Assembly: GCA_964407285.1 (NCBI GenBank)
Contig: CAYOVG010000052.1
Coordinates: 1 to 25,171 of the forward strand
Reading direction: 5' to 3'
Origin: CAYOVG01 sp964407285
Lineage (GTDB): Bacteria; Desulfobacterota; Syntrophobacteria; Syntrophobacterales; Syntrophobacteraceae
Length of the DNA stretch: 25,171 bases
Position numbers and translations under genes: made by a program. Below are positions 22,511 to 25,171 of this stretch, piece after piece (position 1 is the first letter of the stretch; each line of letters begins with the position of its first letter). The notes under the pieces are model-generated. The model was not told the origin of the DNA, did no database searches, and saw nothing but the letters and a program-made list of their open reading frames with translations.

Positions 22511-25171
22511 ATGAAAGCTTTCGTGAAGTTTTTCAGCAATGTCATGTCTCATTTTCTTCCGCATGACTGGCAGACGATTCTTGCTTCTGAAGTAATCTGC
22601 CGGGACCGTCTCATTCGAATACCAACGGGATTCGGTAAAACTCTCGGTATCTTGTTGGCCTGGCTATGGAACCGGATCAAACGGAACGATGAGAACTGGC
22701 CCAGACGGCTGGTTTGGTGTCTACCCATGAGGGTTTTGGTGGAACAAACCGAGCGGGAAATCCGCAAAGTTCTGGATTCCCTTGGTTTGCTTTGGAATGG
22801 AGGCGATCACGCCGGCAAGGTTGGCGTCCATATACTGATGGGTGGCGCCGATTCGGGCGAATGGCATCTGTACCCTGAACACTGCGCGGTTCTCATAGGA
22901 ACACAGGATATGCTGCTATCCCGCGCTTTGAATCGAGGTTTTGCGTCTCCGCGCGCGCGTTGGCCCATGGAGTTCGGACTGCTCAATCAAGACTGCCTTT
23001 GGATTATGGATGAAGTGCAGTTGATGGATGTCGGGCTGGCCACATCGGCGCAATTGCAGGCCTTCCGCCGCGATGATGCCGAAATGGGACGCTTGGGAAG
23101 GCCGTGCTTCACGTGGTGGATGAGTGCAACGCTGCAAGAGGAATGGCTGGCCAAGAGTCCTGATACATTAGGATTGAGAGCGAACCTATCGAAAGTCGAA
23201 ATCCCTCCTGCAGGGCGAATTGGTCCGCTATGGGACAAAGACTCGGTGTCAAAGCCCTTCCGGCTGGAGAAGGTGGGAAATGACGGGGAACTGGCACGTC
23301 TGGTTTCGAAAGAGCATATCAAAGCCGGACGTGGCGCCGCCGGACCTACAGTCGTGGTAGTAAACACGGTAAAGCGCGCCATTGCGTTGGCTGAAACTTT
23401 GCGCATGGACGAGAAGCTTAAGGGTGTTACAGACGTATGCCTGGTCCATAGCCGCTTCCGCCCTGCTGAAAGGGCCGCATGGTCCGGATTCCTGAACCGA
23501 GAAGCCTGCACATCCGGCGCTGATCGGATCATCATCGCTACACAAGTGATTGAGGCCGGGGTGGACATTTCGGCTGCTCTCCTGATAACTGAACTGGCTC
23601 CCTGGGCGAATCTCGTGCAGCGTTTCGGACGAAGCGCCCGGTGGGGAGGTTCGGCCGAAGTGATTGTCCTCGATCAGGTGGAGGGAGCAAGGTCTGCTGT
23701 AAGGGAAGAGTTCATCAAGAAGCGTTCGAAAAAGAACCGACAGGAACAGCAGAAGAACGAAGCGGCGGTCGAAGATGCCGCTCGGAAAGCTGCCGAAAAA
23801 GCCGCCCTGCCGTATACGTCGGATGAACTTGACGCCGCCCGAGAGGCTCTGTCCTACCTGAGGAATGTTGCGCCCCTGTACCTGGAAGAGTTCGAAGAGA
23901 GGCATCCCGACCTGGTGAGACGCCTCTATCCGTATGAACCCAAACACCTGCTCCTGCGTCATGAAGTAGATGAGCTGTTCGACACTACTCCCGATCTGTC
24001 CGGGGCGGATATCGACATCAGCCGGTTCATACGTTCCGGTGAAGAACGTGACCTGCATGTCTTTTGGGCTGATGTTTCCGGAAAAATGAATCCTCCTTCC
24101 GATATTCGACCCTCTCGGGATGCGCTATGCGCAGTGCCGTTCCTGGATGCGGGAAACTGGGTATTCGAAAAGGGCGCACATAAAAGGATGAAGGAGGGAA
24201 TGCGCGCCTGGGTTTGGGACTGGCTTGATGGTGAGTGGCGAAAAGCTTCACGTCGCGATCTGTTCCCCGGTAGGACGTTGCTCGTTGCTGCCGATTCCGG
24301 CGGATATTTGCCGGATGTGGGCTGGTCCCCGGATAGCCGCGAAAGGGTTGACCCCGTCCCGGTTCCCGAAACTCCTCCGGATGAGTATGCCGACGCCGGT
24401 CAGGATGACGAATCTTTGAGCGTTCGCGCTGGAGTGAATCCCTGGCAGACAATTGCGGTCCATGGACGTGAAGTTGGCAGACTGGCGCGAAAAATAGCTC
24501 TCTCCCTTATGCCCGCTTTTGCCGACCTGTTCGATCTTGCAGGTCGCGGGCACGATGCCGGTAAGGCGTTTCCGGCTTTTCAGAATTCGATGGTGGGAGG
24601 TGATCGACCGCTAAGGAGAGATCTTGCAAAAGCGCCGAAGAAGGCCTGGCTGCATAGCAGTAAACTCTATCCAATGCAGGACGGAGGTCGTAGAGCCGGT
24701 TTTCGCCACGAACTTGCGGGAGTCTTGGCGCTCTTCTCCACTTTGCAGCGCCATGCCCCGGATCATGAAGCCCTCCTCGGTCCCTGGCGAGAATTGCTCA
24801 CGAAGGCCGGCGTGATGTCGGAGCAGATGCCTGCACATGAATCCCCCGATACTCCTTTGGAAGAAGAGATTATTGCTCTCGATGCCGAGCGATTCAACCT
24901 GCTGGCCTATCTGGTTTGCTCTCATCATGGAAAGCTACGGATCGCGTGGCATGCCTCCCCCGCCGATCAGGCGGCCGGTGATGAACTGCTGCGCATCAGG
25001 GGAATACGGGATGGTGAAATGCTCCCCGCCCTTGCCCTGTGTGCCGCAGATGGCTCGTTTCAGGAACTTCCCCCTTGCCGGCTCGACCTGGCTCCGGCTG
25101 CAGCCGGACTCAATTCCCGCACGGGACCGGGTTGGACGGAGCGAGTCCTGGGGCTCCTGGATCGCCACGGC
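22511..25171 (+). CDS. cas3: CRISPR-associated helicase-nuclease Cas3, type I-G (I-U) order, 3' end beyond window
   Basis: Open from ATG 22511 (GAGGGG 8 nt upstream) to the window end: 887 residues and no stop yet. The N-terminal part is an SF2 helicase: HDWQTILA (18-25), Walker A PTGFGKT (38-44), DEVQ box (167-170), SAT (205-207), HSRFRPAERA (313-322), IEAGVDIS (347-354) and QRFGRSAR (370-377). A Lys/Glu/Ala-rich, probably helical linker spans about 396-435. The HD nuclease comes after the helicase: H651 in VHGREVGRLARK, GHDAGK (680-685; H681-D682), RHE (732-734) and SHHGKLR (804-810). This order, the reverse of most type I Cas3, is what I know of the type I-G/I-U (GSU0051-like) group. Recruited by the Cascade complex, Cas3 unwinds and cuts invader DNA. 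All the metal ligands look intact, so it should be active. Cas8g/Csx17, Csb1, Csb2, Cas4-Cas1 and Cas2 are expected to the right. Confidence 0.93.
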   Translation, partial: MKAFVKFFSNVMSHFLPHDWQTILASEVICRDRLIRIPTGFGKTLGILLAWLWNRIKRNDENWPRRLVWCLPMRVLVEQTEREIRKVLDSLGLLWNGGDHAGKVGVHILMGGADSGEWHLYPEHCAVLIGTQDMLLSRALNRGFASPRARWPMEFGLLNQDCLWIMDEVQLMDVGLATSAQLQAFRRDDAEMGRLGRPCFTWWMSATLQEEWLAKSPDTLGLRANLSKVEIPPAGRIGPLWDKDSVSKPFRLEKVGNDGELARLVSKEHIKAGRGAAGPTVVVVNTVKRAIALAETLRMDEKLKGVTDVCLVHSRFRPAERAAWSGFLNREACTSGADRIIIATQVIEAGVDISAALLITELAPWANLVQRFGRSARWGGSAEVIVLDQVEGARSAVREEFIKKRSKKNRQEQQKNEAAVEDAARKAAEKAALPYTSDELDAAREALSYLRNVAPLYLEEFEERHPDLVRRLYPYEPKHLLLRHEVDELFDTTPDLSGADIDISRFIRSGEERDLHVFWADVSGKMNPPSDIRPSRDALCAVPFLDAGNWVFEKGAHKRMKEGMRAWVWDWLDGEWRKASRRDLFPGRTLLVAADSGGYLPDVGWSPDSRERVDPVPVPETPPDEYADAGQDDESLSVRAGVNPWQTIAVHGREVGRLARKIALSLMPAFADLFDLAGRGHDAGKAFPAFQNSMVGGDRPLRRDLAKAPKKAWLHSSKLYPMQDGGRRAGFRHELAGVLALFSTLQRHAPDHEALLGPWRELLTKAGVMSEQMPAHESPDTPLEEEIIALDAERFNLLAYLVCSHHGKLRIAWHASPADQAAGDELLRIRGIRDGEMLPALALCAADGSFQELPPCRLDLAPAAAGLNSRTGPGWTERVLGLLDRHG

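Overview
The window reads as a high-GC Gram-negative chromosome, most likely a deltaproteobacterium (Desulfobacterota, Syntrophobacter-like). LptF and LptG show that the cell has an outer membrane. The narrower placement rests on the general feel of the proteins (ValS, NadC, the MFS-acyltransferase fusion, the acidic protein, the WYL plus type I-G cas3 pair) and not on any database comparison.

Layout. (a) 2-538: C-terminal end of a family 2 glycosyltransferase on the + strand. (b) 583-3196, minus: two paralogous CNNM/CorC (HlyC-type) membrane proteins whose ends overlap by 8 nt. (c) 3458-9618, minus: lptF, lptG, a GT39/ArnT-like glycosyltransferase, a secreted sialidase-like BNR protein and a small integral membrane protein. 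These are closely packed and probably form one cell-envelope glycan operon driven from upstream of lptF. (d) 9906-14473, plus: a very acidic, probably disordered protein, then valS and nadC. (e) 14474-14873: a convergent intergenic region with a heptamer tandem repeat and a paired REP-like hairpin element. (f) 14874-20730, minus: an MFS/acyltransferase fusion whose acyltransferase half has lost its catalytic motifs, a YqhA/UPF0114 membrane protein, and an ABC importer pair (NitT/TauT-type ATPase with C-terminal extension plus a fused double permease) with no binding protein beside it. (g) 20731-21375: 645 nt with no convincing gene but with a promoter-like sequence and GC palindromes. (h) 21376 to the right edge, plus: a WYL-domain regulator followed by cas3 of helicase-then-HD order, the left edge of a type I-G (formerly I-U) CRISPR-Cas locus. 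No CRISPR array lies inside the window.

The observations most worth following are: the acidic protein upstream of valS, whose architecture and gene position recall alphaproteobacterial PopZ; the paired CCGGAC sites between the WYL regulator and cas3; and the eroded acyltransferase domain of the MFS fusion. The region between 583 and 20730 is mostly ordinary chromosomal content. The CRISPR edge looks somewhat AT-richer than its neighbours, which fits an accessory island, but base composition was judged by eye only.
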